Assembly (NCBI GenBank): GCA_947503785.1 | Contig: CANNFB010000005.1 | Span: 1-64,000 of the forward strand | Reading direction: 5' to 3' | Length of the DNA: 64,000 nt | Source of the DNA: an uncultured Campylobacterales bacterium | GTDB lineage: Bacteria; Campylobacterota; Campylobacteria; Campylobacterales; Arcobacteraceae | Shown: in pieces, positions 28,141-36,599 of the stretch | How the letters are laid out: each line of letters starts with the position of its first letter | How positions within the stretch are numbered: position 1 is the stretch's first letter | Position numbers and translations under genes: made by a program | The notes under the pieces: model-generated | What the model was told of the DNA's origin: nothing | Databases searched by the model: none | What the model saw: only the letters and a program-made list of their open reading frames with translations

Positions 28141-30354
28141 ATGATAAGTAAAGAATTAAGAAGTATTTTTTCGCAAGCAGTTGGCTATGCAAAAAGTAGT
28201 AAACATGAATATTTAACAATTGAACATATTTTTTTAATGTTATTACATGATGAGTCTATAGAAAATTTATTTATAGATTTAGGAGTAGATTCAAGTAAGT
28301 TGTTTGATGATACTAAAAAGTATATAGATGAGAATACACCAAAACTTCCAGAAGATGTTGAAGATGAGCCTTTAGAGACTATTTCTTTAACTTCTACAAT
28401 AGAATATATGGTAGCACATACTCAAACATCAGGAAGAGGCAATGCAACAGTTGAAGATATGTTTGTGGCAATCTTAAAAGATGAAAAATCGTATGCTCTT
28501 TATCTTTTAAGAACACTTGGTATTGAAAGAATTGATATTTTAGAAGAAATTTCTCACAAAGTTGAAGATGAAGTAGTAGAAGAAGCTGAAGATAAAAATA
28601 ATAAAGTTTTAGCTAAAAATTCTACTGAATTAGTTGCTGTTGCATTAAAGGGTGAAATAGACCCTGTAATTGGAAGAGAAAAAGAGATTTCAAGAGTTAT
28701 TGAAATTTTAAGTAGAAGAAAGAAAAACAATCCAATTTTAGTAGGTGAACCAGGTGTTGGTAAAACTGCAATTGCAGAAGGTTTAGCTTTACAAATAGCA
28801 GAACAAAAAGTACCTGAGTTTTTATTTGATGCAAAAGTATTCTCACTAGATATGGGTTCTATGATTGCAGGAACTAAATATAGAGGAGATTTTGAGAAAA
28901 AATTAAAATCTTTATTACAAGAAGTTATTAAAGTTCCTAATGCAATTTTATTCATTGATGAAATACATACAATTGTGGGCGCTGGAAGTGTTGGCGGATC
29001 TGCTATGGATGCTTCAAATATTCTAAAACCAATGCTTTCAAATGGAAAATTAAGATGTATTGGTGCTACTACTTTTGCAGAATATAGAAATGATTTTTCA
29101 AAAGATAAAGCACTTTCTAGAAGGTTTGCTAAAGTAGATGTAGAAGAGCCATCAATTGAAGATTCAATTTTAATTTTAGATGGATTAAAATCTAAATATG
29201 AAGAGTTTCATGGTATTAAATATTCTAAAACTGCAATTAGAAGTGCTGTTGAACTTAGTAAAAAATATATTACTGATAGATTTTTACCTGATTGCGCTAT
29301 TGATGTTATTGATGAGGTTGGGGCTTCAAAGAAGATTTCTTTAGTAGCAACTTTAAAAACAAAAAGCAAAAAGAATATCACAGTTTCACAAGAAGATATT
29401 GAAAATACAGTTGCTAAAATGGCTCATATCCCAGCTAAATCTGCAACTAAGTCTGATTTATCTTTATTGAAATCATTAGAAAAGAATATGCAAAAAAGAG
29501 TTTATGGACAAGATGACGCAATTACTACTATTGTTCAATCTATTAAACGAAATAAAGCAGGACTAGGTTTAGATAAAAAGCCAATTGGAAGTTTCCTATT
29601 TACAGGTCCAACTGGTGTTGGTAAAACGGAAGTTGCTAAAGAGTTATCTTTACAGTTAGGTGTTCATTTTGAAAGATTTGATATGAGTGAATATATGGAA
29701 GCTCATACAATTTCTAGACTTATTGGAGCACCTGCTGGTTATGTTGGATTTGAGCAAGGTGGCTTATTAACAGAAGCTATTAGAAAACATCCTCATACTG
29801 TTTTATTACTTGATGAAATTGAGAAAGCTCATCCTGATTTAATGTCAGTATTATTACAAGTTATGGATAATGCAGAATTAACTGATAATGCAGGTAATAA
29901 AGCAGACTTTCAAAATGTAATACTTGTAATGACATCAAATTTAGGTGCAACTGAAGCAAATGTTATGGGATTTGCTAAAGATGATAATCTAAATGAAAAT
30001 AAAGCAATTACAAAGTTCTTTGCACCAGAATTTAGAAATAGATTAGATAGCGTTGTTTCTTTTGAAAGTTTATCAATTGATGTAGTAACAAAAGTTGTTG
30101 CTAAATTTATAGGTGATTTAGAAGAGCAATTAAGTGATAAAAATATCAAAATAAATATTACTAATAAAGCTAAAAAAGAACTCGCAACGATTGGTTATGA
30201 TAAAGCAATGGGTGCAAGACCTCTTAATAGAGTGATTTCTGATAAAATTAAAAATGTATTAACAGATGAGATTTTATTTGGAAAACTTAAAAAAGGTGGA
30301 ATTGTAAATATTGACTTTACGGATGATTTTACTTTTGATTATATCGTGTTATAA
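28141..30354 (+). CDS. clpA: ATP-dependent Clp protease ATP-binding subunit ClpA
   Basis: ClpA is an AAA+ unfoldase that feeds ClpP. The 737-residue protein has the N-terminal double Clp-N domain, a first AAA module with Walker A GEPGVGKT (202-209) and a second with GPTGVGKT (489-496), and Walker B LLLDEIEKAHPD in module two. There is no long middle coiled-coil domain, which separates ClpA from ClpB/ClpC. It follows clpS directly, the classical pair. Confidence 0.96.
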   Translation: MISKELRSIFSQAVGYAKSSKHEYLTIEHIFLMLLHDESIENLFIDLGVDSSKLFDDTKKYIDENTPKLPEDVEDEPLETISLTSTIEYMVAHTQTSGRGNATVEDMFVAILKDEKSYALYLLRTLGIERIDILEEISHKVEDEVVEEAEDKNNKVLAKNSTELVAVALKGEIDPVIGREKEISRVIEILSRRKKNNPILVGEPGVGKTAIAEGLALQIAEQKVPEFLFDAKVFSLDMGSMIAGTKYRGDFEKKLKSLLQEVIKVPNAILFIDEIHTIVGAGSVGGSAMDASNILKPMLSNGKLRCIGATTFAEYRNDFSKDKALSRRFAKVDVEEPSIEDSILILDGLKSKYEEFHGIKYSKTAIRSAVELSKKYITDRFLPDCAIDVIDEVGASKKISLVATLKTKSKKNITVSQEDIENTVAKMAHIPAKSATKSDLSLLKSLEKNMQKRVYGQDDAITTIVQSIKRNKAGLGLDKKPIGSFLFTGPTGVGKTEVAKELSLQLGVHFERFDMSEYMEAHTISRLIGAPAGYVGFEQGGLLTEAIRKHPHTVLLLDEIEKAHPDLMSVLLQVMDNAELTDNAGNKADFQNVILVMTSNLGATEANVMGFAKDDNLNENKAITKFFAPEFRNRLDSVVSFESLSIDVVTKVVAKFIGDLEEQLSDKNIKINITNKAKKELATIGYDKAMGARPLNRVISDKIKNVLTDEILFGKLKKGGIVNIDFTDDFTFDYIVL

Positions 30355-30365
30355 CACGATTTTTA
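30343..30365 (+). terminator. Terminator overlapping the clpA stop
   Basis: A perfect 18-base palindrome (ATCGTGTTATAACACGAT) contains the TAA stop and runs into a T-tract, giving a rho-independent terminator. Confidence 0.85.
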
Positions 30366-30458
30366 TACAATTGTAAATTAATATATATAAAGTTTAATTA
30401 CTTTCTTAAGATAAAGAAAGTAAAATTCAAAATTATTTAAGAAAAAGGATCAAAACAA

Positions 30459-31307
30459 ATGACAAAAATTTTAATAAGTTCTGCAGTTGCAGTTTTTCTA
30501 TTAACAGGGTGTGGTGAAGACAAAAAAGTTACAACAGAAGTAGCTAAAGCAGTTGAACCTGCAAAGACTGAGATGGTTAAAGCTACAGAAGCTACGACAG
30601 TAGCTGCAAAAGAAGCAAGCACTGATGTTAAAGAAACTGTAATGAAAGCAGCAAGCGAATTAAAGACTACAGTAAGTGATGCAGCTACTAAAGTTATTGA
30701 TACTACAACTGCAGTTGTTAAAGAAACAACTGCATCTGTTGTAGAAACAGCTAAATCAGCAATGAATAATACTGCAAGTGATTCAAAAGAAATGGCTACA
30801 GCAGTTACAGAAAAAGCTGTTGAAGTTAAAGATACAGCAAAAGAAGCAGTTACAACAAGTGTTGAAAAAGCTAAAGAAGCTACAACAGCAGCAGTATCTG
30901 CTACAGCAGAAAAAACAAAAGAAGTAGTATCAAATGTAACAGACTCAGCAAATGAAAAAGTTGCAGCAGCAGTTACAGCAGTTACTGCTACTAAAGAAGC
31001 TACAAGTGAAAAAGTAGAAGAAGTAAAAACTGAAACTATTGCAAAAGTTGCAGCTGCAGCGCCTTCTATTAATGCAAAAGCATTATTTGGTGCATGTGCT
31101 GGATGTCATGGTCAAAATGGTGAAAAACCTGCATTAGGAAAATCACAAGTTATTCAAGGTTGGGATAAAGCTAAAGTTATCGCTGCATTAAATGGTTATA
31201 AAGATGGTTCTTATGGTGGAGTTATGAAAGGTGTTATGAAAGGTCAAGTTGCGACTAAATCAGATGCTGAAATTGATGCTCTAGCAGAATTCATTTCTAA
31301 CTTATAA
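30459..31307 (+). CDS. Lipoprotein with long alanine-rich helix and C-terminal cytochrome c domain
   Basis: The 282-residue protein has a lipobox (LLTGC, C18), then about 185 residues of low-complexity Ala/Thr/Lys/Val/Glu sequence with a heptad-like and 11-mer-like rhythm resembling apolipoprotein or LEA helices. A small class I cytochrome c domain follows with CAGCH (C213, C216, H217) and methionines around residues 245-252 as candidate axial ligands. The heme domain is therefore tethered to a membrane by a long flexible or helical arm. It probably shuttles electrons in the periplasm near terminal oxidases. It is monocistronic, with terminators on both sides. Confidence 0.85.
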   Translation: MTKILISSAVAVFLLTGCGEDKKVTTEVAKAVEPAKTEMVKATEATTVAAKEASTDVKETVMKAASELKTTVSDAATKVIDTTTAVVKETTASVVETAKSAMNNTASDSKEMATAVTEKAVEVKDTAKEAVTTSVEKAKEATTAAVSATAEKTKEVVSNVTDSANEKVAAAVTAVTATKEATSEKVEEVKTETIAKVAAAAPSINAKALFGACAGCHGQNGEKPALGKSQVIQGWDKAKVIAALNGYKDGSYGGVMKGVMKGQVATKSDAEIDALAEFISNL

Positions 31308-31318
31308 TATTTATAATA

Positions 31319-31340
31319 GAAGAAGGTCTTTCCTTCTTTT
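31319..31340 (+). terminator. Terminator after the cytochrome lipoprotein
   Basis: A 7-bp stem (AAGAAGG and CCTTCTT) with a five-base loop is followed by TTTT. Confidence 0.8.
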
Positions 31341-31470
31341 ATTTATTACTAATAAATAAACTTACATAAACTCCTAATATTTTCTAAAATAAATAAGAAT
31401 TAATTTAAAACTTATACTTAACTAACACTACTATTTTATAATTTCATACATTCAAATTAAGGAAAATTAA

Positions 31471-31704
31471 ATGAAATTAAAAAAAATATTAGCAATGGTA
31501 ACTATTGCAGCAACAGTTGGTTTATTTGCGGATGGGCTTAGTAATGTTGATTCACTAATAGCTCGAATTAATAAAACTACTGATACAAAAGAAAAAAGTG
31601 TTTTAATAAAAAAATTAAATGCAGAACTTTCAGTTATGGATAAAAAAGAAGTTTTAAAAGCCAAAGAACTTATTGATGCTAAACTAGAAATATCAAATCT
31701 TTAA
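31471..31704 (+). CDS. Small secreted helical protein, copy 1
   Basis: The 77-residue precursor has a signal peptide (cleavage near LFAD, residue 21) and a short charged helical body with the pattern NKTTDTKEKSVLIKKL. It is a close paralogue of the protein at 31995 and a distant one of that at 33917. No family was recognised. A ribosome site (AAGGA) precedes the ATG. The body is predicted to be soluble and periplasmic, and its position next to a two-component system suggests an envelope-related role, which is inference. Confidence 0.8.
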   Translation: MKLKKILAMVTIAATVGLFADGLSNVDSLIARINKTTDTKEKSVLIKKLNAELSVMDKKEVLKAKELIDAKLEISNL

Positions 31705-31763
31705 TATCTAGAATTGAAATTAATTCCTTAGCCCGGTTTATTCCAACTCTTAATATATATTAT

Positions 31764-31788
31764 AAAAGAAGGCCTTTCCTTCTTTTTT
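31764..31788 (+). terminator. Terminator after small secreted protein copy 1
   Basis: A 9-bp perfect stem (AAAAGAAGG and CCTTCTTTT) with a five-base loop ends in a T-run. It closely resembles the terminator at 31319. Confidence 0.85.
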
Positions 31789-31994
31789 ACTAACTTTTAA
31801 TTTATACTAACTTCTAAATCTTTATACCTCTAAATAACACTTCTTTTATATAATTTTATACCTTCAATTTCTATATTACGTATACAAAAATATTGTCAGA
31901 AAAAAAGCAAAACAAAATAAAAAATAGTTTAAAACTTACATTCAACTAACACTATAATCTTATAATTTCATACATTCAAATTAAGGAGAATTAA

Positions 31995-32219
31995 ATGAGA
32001 TTAAGAAAAATATTAGCAATGGTAGCAATTGCTGGAGCAGTTAGTTTATTTGCAGATGGGATTAGTAATGTTGGTGCAATAGTGGATCAAATTAATAAAA
32101 CTACTGATGCAAAAGAAAAAAGTGTTTTAATGAAAAAACTTGATGTTGAAATCGCTGTTATGGATAAGAAAGATGTTCCAAAAGCAAAAGCAATTATTGA
32201 CGCAAAACTAAAAAAATAG
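31995..32219 (+). CDS. Small secreted helical protein, copy 2
   Basis: The 74-residue precursor has a signal peptide ending at LFAD and a helical body with NKTTDAKEKSVLMKKL and a terminal AKAIIDAKLKK. It is a tandem duplicate of the gene at 31471, including the upstream region. It is convergent with the histidine kinase gene, whose stop lies eight bases away. Function unknown. Confidence 0.8.
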   Translation: MRLRKILAMVAIAGAVSLFADGISNVGAIVDQINKTTDAKEKSVLMKKLDVEIAVMDKKDVPKAKAIIDAKLKK

Positions 32220-32226
32220 TTTAATT

Positions 32227-33261
32227 TTAGGGGAATTCAAGTGTAACTTGAGTGCCTTCCCCTAAAGTACTTTTTATCTGAATATTTATATTTAATACTT
32301 CGCATAATTGTTTTACAATACTCATCCCAATACCAAGTCCTAAAGTATTCTCTTTATAATATCTTTGAAATACTTTTTTTGGATTTTTTATTCCAATTCC
32401 TGTATCTTTTATAATAAGTTTTTTATTAAGTATACTTAAATGAATTTGCCCATTTTTCTTATTATATTTACATGCATTATTTATAATATTATCAATTATT
32501 CGTTCAATTCCATTTTGATTACTTTGTATTATTAGAGGAGTTAACTCTTTTGTAAAATGAATTTTTGGATATATTTTTTGTAAAATTTCAACTTTTCCAG
32601 TAACAATTTCATCTATAGAAATATCTTCATTTCTTTGAATATTATTTGGACTCATAAATTCTAAGTTTTTATATAATGAGGCAATACTTTGTGCACTAAG
32701 TTCTATTCTTTCTATTTCTTCAAAATCACCACGTTTTCTTAAGAGTTTTGAATTTAATAAAATTGAAGTTGCTGGAGTATTTAAATCGTGAATTATATCT
32801 TTTAAGAAGTTTTCTAAAAGATAAATAGCTTCTTTTATAGGTCTTAATGCATAAATAGCAAAGCCAATTGAAATAAATAAAAGAGAAAAGAATATAATAA
32901 TACTAAATTTTAAAATCTTTTGTAAAAACTCATTATATAGTTTCTCATATTTTGCTTTATCATATACTATTTTTAATAAATAAGGACTAGTTGATACTGT
33001 TTGGAAATAGGCACAAAGACCTTTTTTACAATGATATATTTTAAATAACTGTTTTTGATTGTCTTTTTGTATAATATCAAGAGAGAACTTATCCCCTTTA
33101 AAATCAAAAGTGTAATCTTTCATTTGATAAAGTATGTTTTGCTCTATATCCTGAACTTTATCTTGATGATACATATATAAAACAATACTTGAAAGTATAA
33201 GTAAAGGAATAAAAAAAAGAAATAATGTTGTAAAGAATGATTTCTTTTCATATCTTTTCAA
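32227..33261 (-). CDS. Two-component sensor histidine kinase
   Basis: The 344-residue kinase has two membrane helices (about 11-30 and 115-137) flanking a ~85-residue periplasmic sensor that contains a Cys pair (HCKKGLCAYF). The H-box is DIIHDLNTPATS, with HATPase motifs NACKYNK, KDTGIG and GLGIGMSIVKQL. It lacks a HAMP domain. Its ATG overlaps the end of the response-regulator gene, so the two form a cognate pair. The periplasmic cysteines hint at redox or metal sensing, but this is only inference. Confidence 0.92.
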   Translation of the reverse strand: MKRYEKKSFFTTLFLFFIPLLILSSIVLYMYHQDKVQDIEQNILYQMKDYTFDFKGDKFSLDIIQKDNQKQLFKIYHCKKGLCAYFQTVSTSPYLLKIVYDKAKYEKLYNEFLQKILKFSIIIFFSLLFISIGFAIYALRPIKEAIYLLENFLKDIIHDLNTPATSILLNSKLLRKRGDFEEIERIELSAQSIASLYKNLEFMSPNNIQRNEDISIDEIVTGKVEILQKIYPKIHFTKELTPLIIQSNQNGIERIIDNIINNACKYNKKNGQIHLSILNKKLIIKDTGIGIKNPKKVFQRYYKENTLGLGIGMSIVKQLCEVLNINIQIKSTLGEGTQVTLEFP

Positions 33262-33892
33262 GTTTATATCCTATTCCCTTAGTATTTGAAATGTCTAAAT
33301 CCAATATCTTTTTTAATTTACTTATTAAAACTCGAAGTGCACTATCACTAGGTTTATTCATGTAGTCAAAGAATGTTGATTTATTTACCGTCATATTTAT
33401 ATTTCGTATTAGAAGAGAAAAAATTTCTTTTTCAACAATTCCTAAAGCAATTTCATCATTTTTTATAAAAACCCTGTTTTCTAGTAGGTCGAAAGTTATA
33501 TCTTTATATTGAATAGTTGGGTTTTTTCGTTTTAATATAGCCTTTATTCGTGCTAATAATTCATCTAAATCAAATGGCTTTTTAATATAATCATCACATC
33601 CACAATTAAAACCTTCAAGAGTAGTTGTTGTATCTCTATGTGCAGTGATAAAAAAAGTTGGGGTATTATCTTCTGCTTGTCTTAAAAGTTTTAAAGTTTC
33701 TAAACCATTAAGTAAGGGCACATTAATATCAAATAAGTATAAATCAAATTTAGTTTCATACGTATATTCAAGTACTTCTTCACCATCATTAACTAATGTA
33801 ACCTCATAATCTTCTTGTTCTAAAATTTGTACCATTGTTTGTGCTAATATTTCATCGTCTTCTAATAATAAAATTTTAGATTTTTTATCCAT
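33248..33892 (-). CDS. OmpR-family response regulator
   Basis: The 214-residue regulator has a receiver domain with acidic pocket E11-D12-D13, phosphoacceptor D55 (LFDINVPLL), the switch Thr in FFITAHRD and the KKPFDLDEL lysine, followed by an OmpR/PhoB-type winged helix. Overlaps the downstream kinase by 14 bases. Likely targets nearby include the small secreted protein genes, since a third member of that family lies just upstream in the same operon; this is inference. Confidence 0.93.
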   Translation of the reverse strand: MDKKSKILLLEDDEILAQTMVQILEQEDYEVTLVNDGEEVLEYTYETKFDLYLFDINVPLLNGLETLKLLRQAEDNTPTFFITAHRDTTTTLEGFNCGCDDYIKKPFDLDELLARIKAILKRKNPTIQYKDITFDLLENRVFIKNDEIALGIVEKEIFSLLIRNINMTVNKSTFFDYMNKPSDSALRVLISKLKKILDLDISNTKGIGYKLEKI

Positions 33893-33916
33893 GAGTATCC
33901 TATTTTAATAAAATAT

Positions 33917-34174
33917 TTATTTTTGTGATGATTTTTCTTTATAAATTTTAATAGGTAATTTTCCTTTTGCTTTTATAATTGCATCTGCTTGTTCTCTTGC
34001 TTTAATATTTTCCTTAGCAAGTTTTTCTTTTAATTCTTCAAGTAGTTTTTTTCTTTCATTATTTGAACCAGCTTGATTAACTTTTTCCAGTAAATTACTT
34101 ACTTCTTTATTTTGTGCAAATGAAATACTTTTGAAAAAGATTATGCAAATGATTAATATACTTAGTCTTTTCAT
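33917..34174 (-). CDS. Small secreted helical protein, distant third family member
   Basis: The 85-residue precursor has a signal peptide (cleavage after SFAQ or nearby) and a charged helical body. Its layout (VNQAGSNNERKKLLEELKE, then ADAIIKAKGKLP) aligns with the pattern of the proteins at 31471 and 31995: an N-K/Q-x-x motif, charged residues, a KKL-like core and a final A-x-x-I-I-x-A-K. It overlaps the upstream lipoprotein gene by four bases and precedes the regulator by 24. Confidence 0.75.
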   Translation of the reverse strand: MKRLSILIICIIFFKSISFAQNKEVSNLLEKVNQAGSNNERKKLLEELKEKLAKENIKAREQADAIIKAKGKLPIKIYKEKSSQK

Positions 34175-34662
34175 TTTTTAATCTCTTTGCTTTTTTCCAT
34201 CTGAATTTCAAGCATTTTTATTTTTCTTTTAACAGATTCTATGGGATGTCTTTTAAACTTTTTTAAATTACATTTATTTTTTTTTGCTAAGTTGTGTTGA
34301 GTATTATATGATTTTATAGCATTATTTATATTTTGTGAAAAAATACTTTTTGAGTTGCTTTCTATTAAAAAAAGTTGTGCTTTTGCTCCTATAATATCTT
34401 TTTGAATAAAATAACCTTTTTGAAATTCTTCTTTAATATATCTAGAAGCATGAGTCATCACTTTTGTGTGTTTCTGGCAAAACTTATATGTTTGTACTCT
34501 CTTTTTTTTTGCTAAAGTTTTTTTTATCTTTATAGGTTCTTTAATGTTTTGTTCTTGTTTTATAGGAGTAAGTACTTTATTTTGATTGAAATTATTTAAG
34601 GTACATCCTGAAAAAAATATTATAAAAATGATAATAAAATATGTATGTTTTTGAATAAACAT
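34171..34662 (-). CDS. Small lipoprotein of the two-component operon
   Basis: The 163-residue precursor has a hydrophobic start and a lipobox (FFSGC, cysteine 20), followed by a very basic helical region with repeated Lys-rich stretches. No family was recognised. It is the first gene of an operon with the small secreted protein, the regulator and the kinase, so it may be an envelope accessory or signal partner of that system. Confidence 0.75.
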   Translation of the reverse strand: MFIQKHTYFIIIFIIFFSGCTLNNFNQNKVLTPIKQEQNIKEPIKIKKTLAKKKRVQTYKFCQKHTKVMTHASRYIKEEFQKGYFIQKDIIGAKAQLFLIESNSKSIFSQNINNAIKSYNTQHNLAKKNKCNLKKFKRHPIESVKRKIKMLEIQMEKSKEIKK

Positions 34663-34742
34663 TTTGTCCTTTCTTCTTTGTATATAATAATTAATTGATC
34701 GATTATTATATAGGAAAAAGTATTAAAAGCTAAATTAAAAAA

Positions 34743-34807
34743 GTATCAATAATTTTTGATACAATCTAGTAAAAAATCAACTCATATCCTAATCTTTTAG
34801 GTATAAT
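34743..34807 (+). promoter_or_regulatory. Probable aat promoter and upstream inverted repeat
   Basis: A perfect 7-bp inverted repeat (GTATCAA at 34743-34749, TTGATAC at 34756-34762) lies upstream of a TATAAT box at 34802-34807, 24 bases before the TTG start of aat. The repeat may be the end of an upstream signal or an operator in this divergent region. Confidence 0.45.
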
Positions 34808-34830
34808 TTTATCAAAAATAAGGCTAATAT

Positions 34831-35499
34831 TTGGATATCTATCCTTTAGATAAAAACTCATATATTTTTCCAAATCCAATTTATGCACAAGACAAAGGTT
34901 TATTAGCTTATGGCGGTGATTTAAATCCATCTCGTATTATGACTGCATATTTAAATGGAATTTTTCCTTGGTACAATGAATCTGATCCAATTTTATGGTG
35001 GAGTCCAAATCCTAGATGTGTATTAGATTTTGAGGACTTTAAAATATCAAAAAGTCTTCGTAAGGTAATAGATAAAAATATATTTGAAATTAAGTTTGAT
35101 ACTAATTTTGTTCAAGTTATGAAAGAGTGTAAAAATATAAATAGAGAAAATCAAAAAGGTACTTGGATTCAAGATGAATTAATTGAAGCTTATACCAAAA
35201 TACATGAAATGGGCTTTGCTCACTCTTTTGAGGCTTATTACAATGACGAATTAGTTGGTGGGGGATATGGGATTAATATAGGAAATATTTTTTGTGGAGA
35301 ATCAATGTTTGCGAAAAAAACTGATGCTTCAAAAGTTGCTCTTTATTTTTTGATTCAAAGATTAAAAGAAAAAGGTTTTTCTTTTATTGATTGTCAAATC
35401 CCAACACCTCACTTATTGTCACTTGGTGCTAAAACAATGGAGAGAAAAGAGTTTATATTAAGTGTTAAAAAATCATCTGAGAATTTAAAAGAATTTTAA
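34831..35499 (+). CDS. aat: Leucyl/phenylalanyl-tRNA-protein transferase Aat
   Basis: Aat adds Leu or Phe from tRNA to N-terminal Lys or Arg, marking proteins for ClpS/ClpAP. The 222-residue protein has the family signature GIFPWYNESDPILWWSPNPR, the core EAYYNDELVGGGYGINIG and FCGESMF. The start is TTG; the alignment of the PLDKNSYIFPNP opening supports it. clpSA and bpt lie within 12 kb, giving the full bacterial N-degron set. Confidence 0.95.
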   Translation: MDIYPLDKNSYIFPNPIYAQDKGLLAYGGDLNPSRIMTAYLNGIFPWYNESDPILWWSPNPRCVLDFEDFKISKSLRKVIDKNIFEIKFDTNFVQVMKECKNINRENQKGTWIQDELIEAYTKIHEMGFAHSFEAYYNDELVGGGYGINIGNIFCGESMFAKKTDASKVALYFLIQRLKEKGFSFIDCQIPTPHLLSLGAKTMERKEFILSVKKSSENLKEF

Positions 35500-35515
35500 A
35501 ATATAAAGGAAAAAA

Positions 35516-35740
35516 ATGGCAGGTAATAACGAAAATAATCCCTTACATGGAATAAAACTAGAAATGATTCTTACTGAATTAGTAAAAGAATATGGTTGGG
35601 CAGAATTAGACAAAAGAATAAAATTAAATTGTTTTTATAATAATCCATCGATTAAGTCTTCTTTGAAGTTTTTACGAAGAACTCCTTGGGCTAGGACTAA
35701 AATAGAAAATTTATATATTACAACTTTCAAAAAATCATAA
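35516..35740 (+). CDS. VF530-family DNA-binding-like protein
   Basis: The 74-residue protein fits the VF530 (DUF2132) family: the opening [20 protein letters not shown] and the later [22 protein letters not shown] are characteristic. Proteins of this family are small, all-helical and proposed to bind DNA; the role is not established. It follows aat after 16 bases and probably shares its transcript. Confidence 0.88.
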   Translation: MAGNNENNPLHGIKLEMILTELVKEYGWAELDKRIKLNCFYNNPSIKSSLKFLRRTPWARTKIENLYITTFKKS

Positions 35741-35802
35741 TATATTAAAACTAATGAAGATTATACTAAACTACGTTTTCAAAAATTTATAGGATAGTTA
35801 AA

Positions 35803-36549
35803 ATGATAAAGAAAATAGATACAAATAGTGAAGAATTTCAAACAGAATTTGAATTAACAAAACAATTTACAGACAAAGTTGTTAAAAATTTTAACTTTGC
35901 ATATAATCCAAATGATGAAGTAAATGAATCAATTCAAATGGGACTTGCTAGAAATAAAATGATTTATGGAAAAAGATATTGTCCATGTTTTATGGTTATT
36001 GGTGAAACAAAAGAGGAACAAAAAACTGCAGATAATAGATTGTGTCCATGTAAACCAGCTCTTGAAAAAGAGATACCTGAATCTGGAAATTGTCACTGTG
36101 GAATTTTTTGTACACCTGAATTTGCAGAACAAAGTGCAAAAGAAGAAGATTTACACGATGCGATTGCAACTCATTCTAGAGGAATTACAAAAGAAGAATG
36201 TGAGCAATTACTTTTAAAACAAGAAGTAAATTCTCAAGAAGTAGAATCTTTATTAGAAGCTAGAGATTTAGGTTTTGTTAAATTTAATCTTATTGATACA
36301 AGAGAGTGGATGGAATGGGTAGGTACTCGAATTAAAGGAACAGATTATTTAATTCCTACAACATCATTTTATCAAGCACTAGAAAGAGTGGATGACCAAA
36401 AAGACACTCCTGTAATCGTTTATTGTTTAAGTGGAAGTAGATCTGCTTACTGTCAAAGAATTATGTTAGATTTAGGATATAAATCTGTTGCAAACTTGGA
36501 TTATGGAATTTCTACTTATCAAGGTGAAAGAGAAAGTGGAGAAGAGTAG
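35803..36549 (+). CDS. Ferredoxin-thioredoxin reductase catalytic domain fused to rhodanese
   Basis: The 248-residue protein joins two modules. Residues ~20-110 match the FTR catalytic (beta) subunit with CPC at 60-62, CPC at 81-83 and CHC at 97-99 plus C103, the ligands of a 4Fe-4S cluster and the redox-active disulfide. Residues ~145-245 are a rhodanese domain with the active-site loop VYCLSGSRS (C208). The FTR part may pass electrons from ferredoxin to a thiol or persulfide on the rhodanese cysteine. No FTR variable subunit is adjacent. A terminator follows. Confidence 0.9.
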   Translation: MIKKIDTNSEEFQTEFELTKQFTDKVVKNFNFAYNPNDEVNESIQMGLARNKMIYGKRYCPCFMVIGETKEEQKTADNRLCPCKPALEKEIPESGNCHCGIFCTPEFAEQSAKEEDLHDAIATHSRGITKEECEQLLLKQEVNSQEVESLLEARDLGFVKFNLIDTREWMEWVGTRIKGTDYLIPTTSFYQALERVDDQKDTPVIVYCLSGSRSAYCQRIMLDLGYKSVANLDYGISTYQGERESGEE

Positions 36550-36570
36550 AAAAGTTTAAGTTACAGTGTT

Positions 36571-36599
36571 ATAATGTATCCTTAACTAGGATACATTAT
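36571..36599. terminator. Bidirectional terminator between the FTR-rhodanese gene and the AI-2E gene
   Basis: A perfect 12-bp stem (ATAATGTATCCT and its complement) with a five-base loop lies where the two genes converge; the minus-strand gene's stop is inside it. Confidence 0.8.

Larger units (their letters stand above)
31404..31994 (+). repeat. Duplicated promoter regions of two small secreted-protein genes
   Basis: The 67 bases before each gene, 31404-31470 and 31928-31994, are near-identical: shared blocks include AACTAACACTA, TTATAATTTCATACATTC and AAATTAAGG. The duplication therefore covers promoter, leader, ribosome site and coding sequence, and both copies are probably controlled in the same way. 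The span between the copies also holds the first gene and its terminator. Confidence 0.85.

Noticed and set aside
35966-36217. Alternative plus-strand frame inside the FTR-rhodanese gene
   Set aside because: It would destroy the cysteine motifs seen in the main frame and has no ribosome site.
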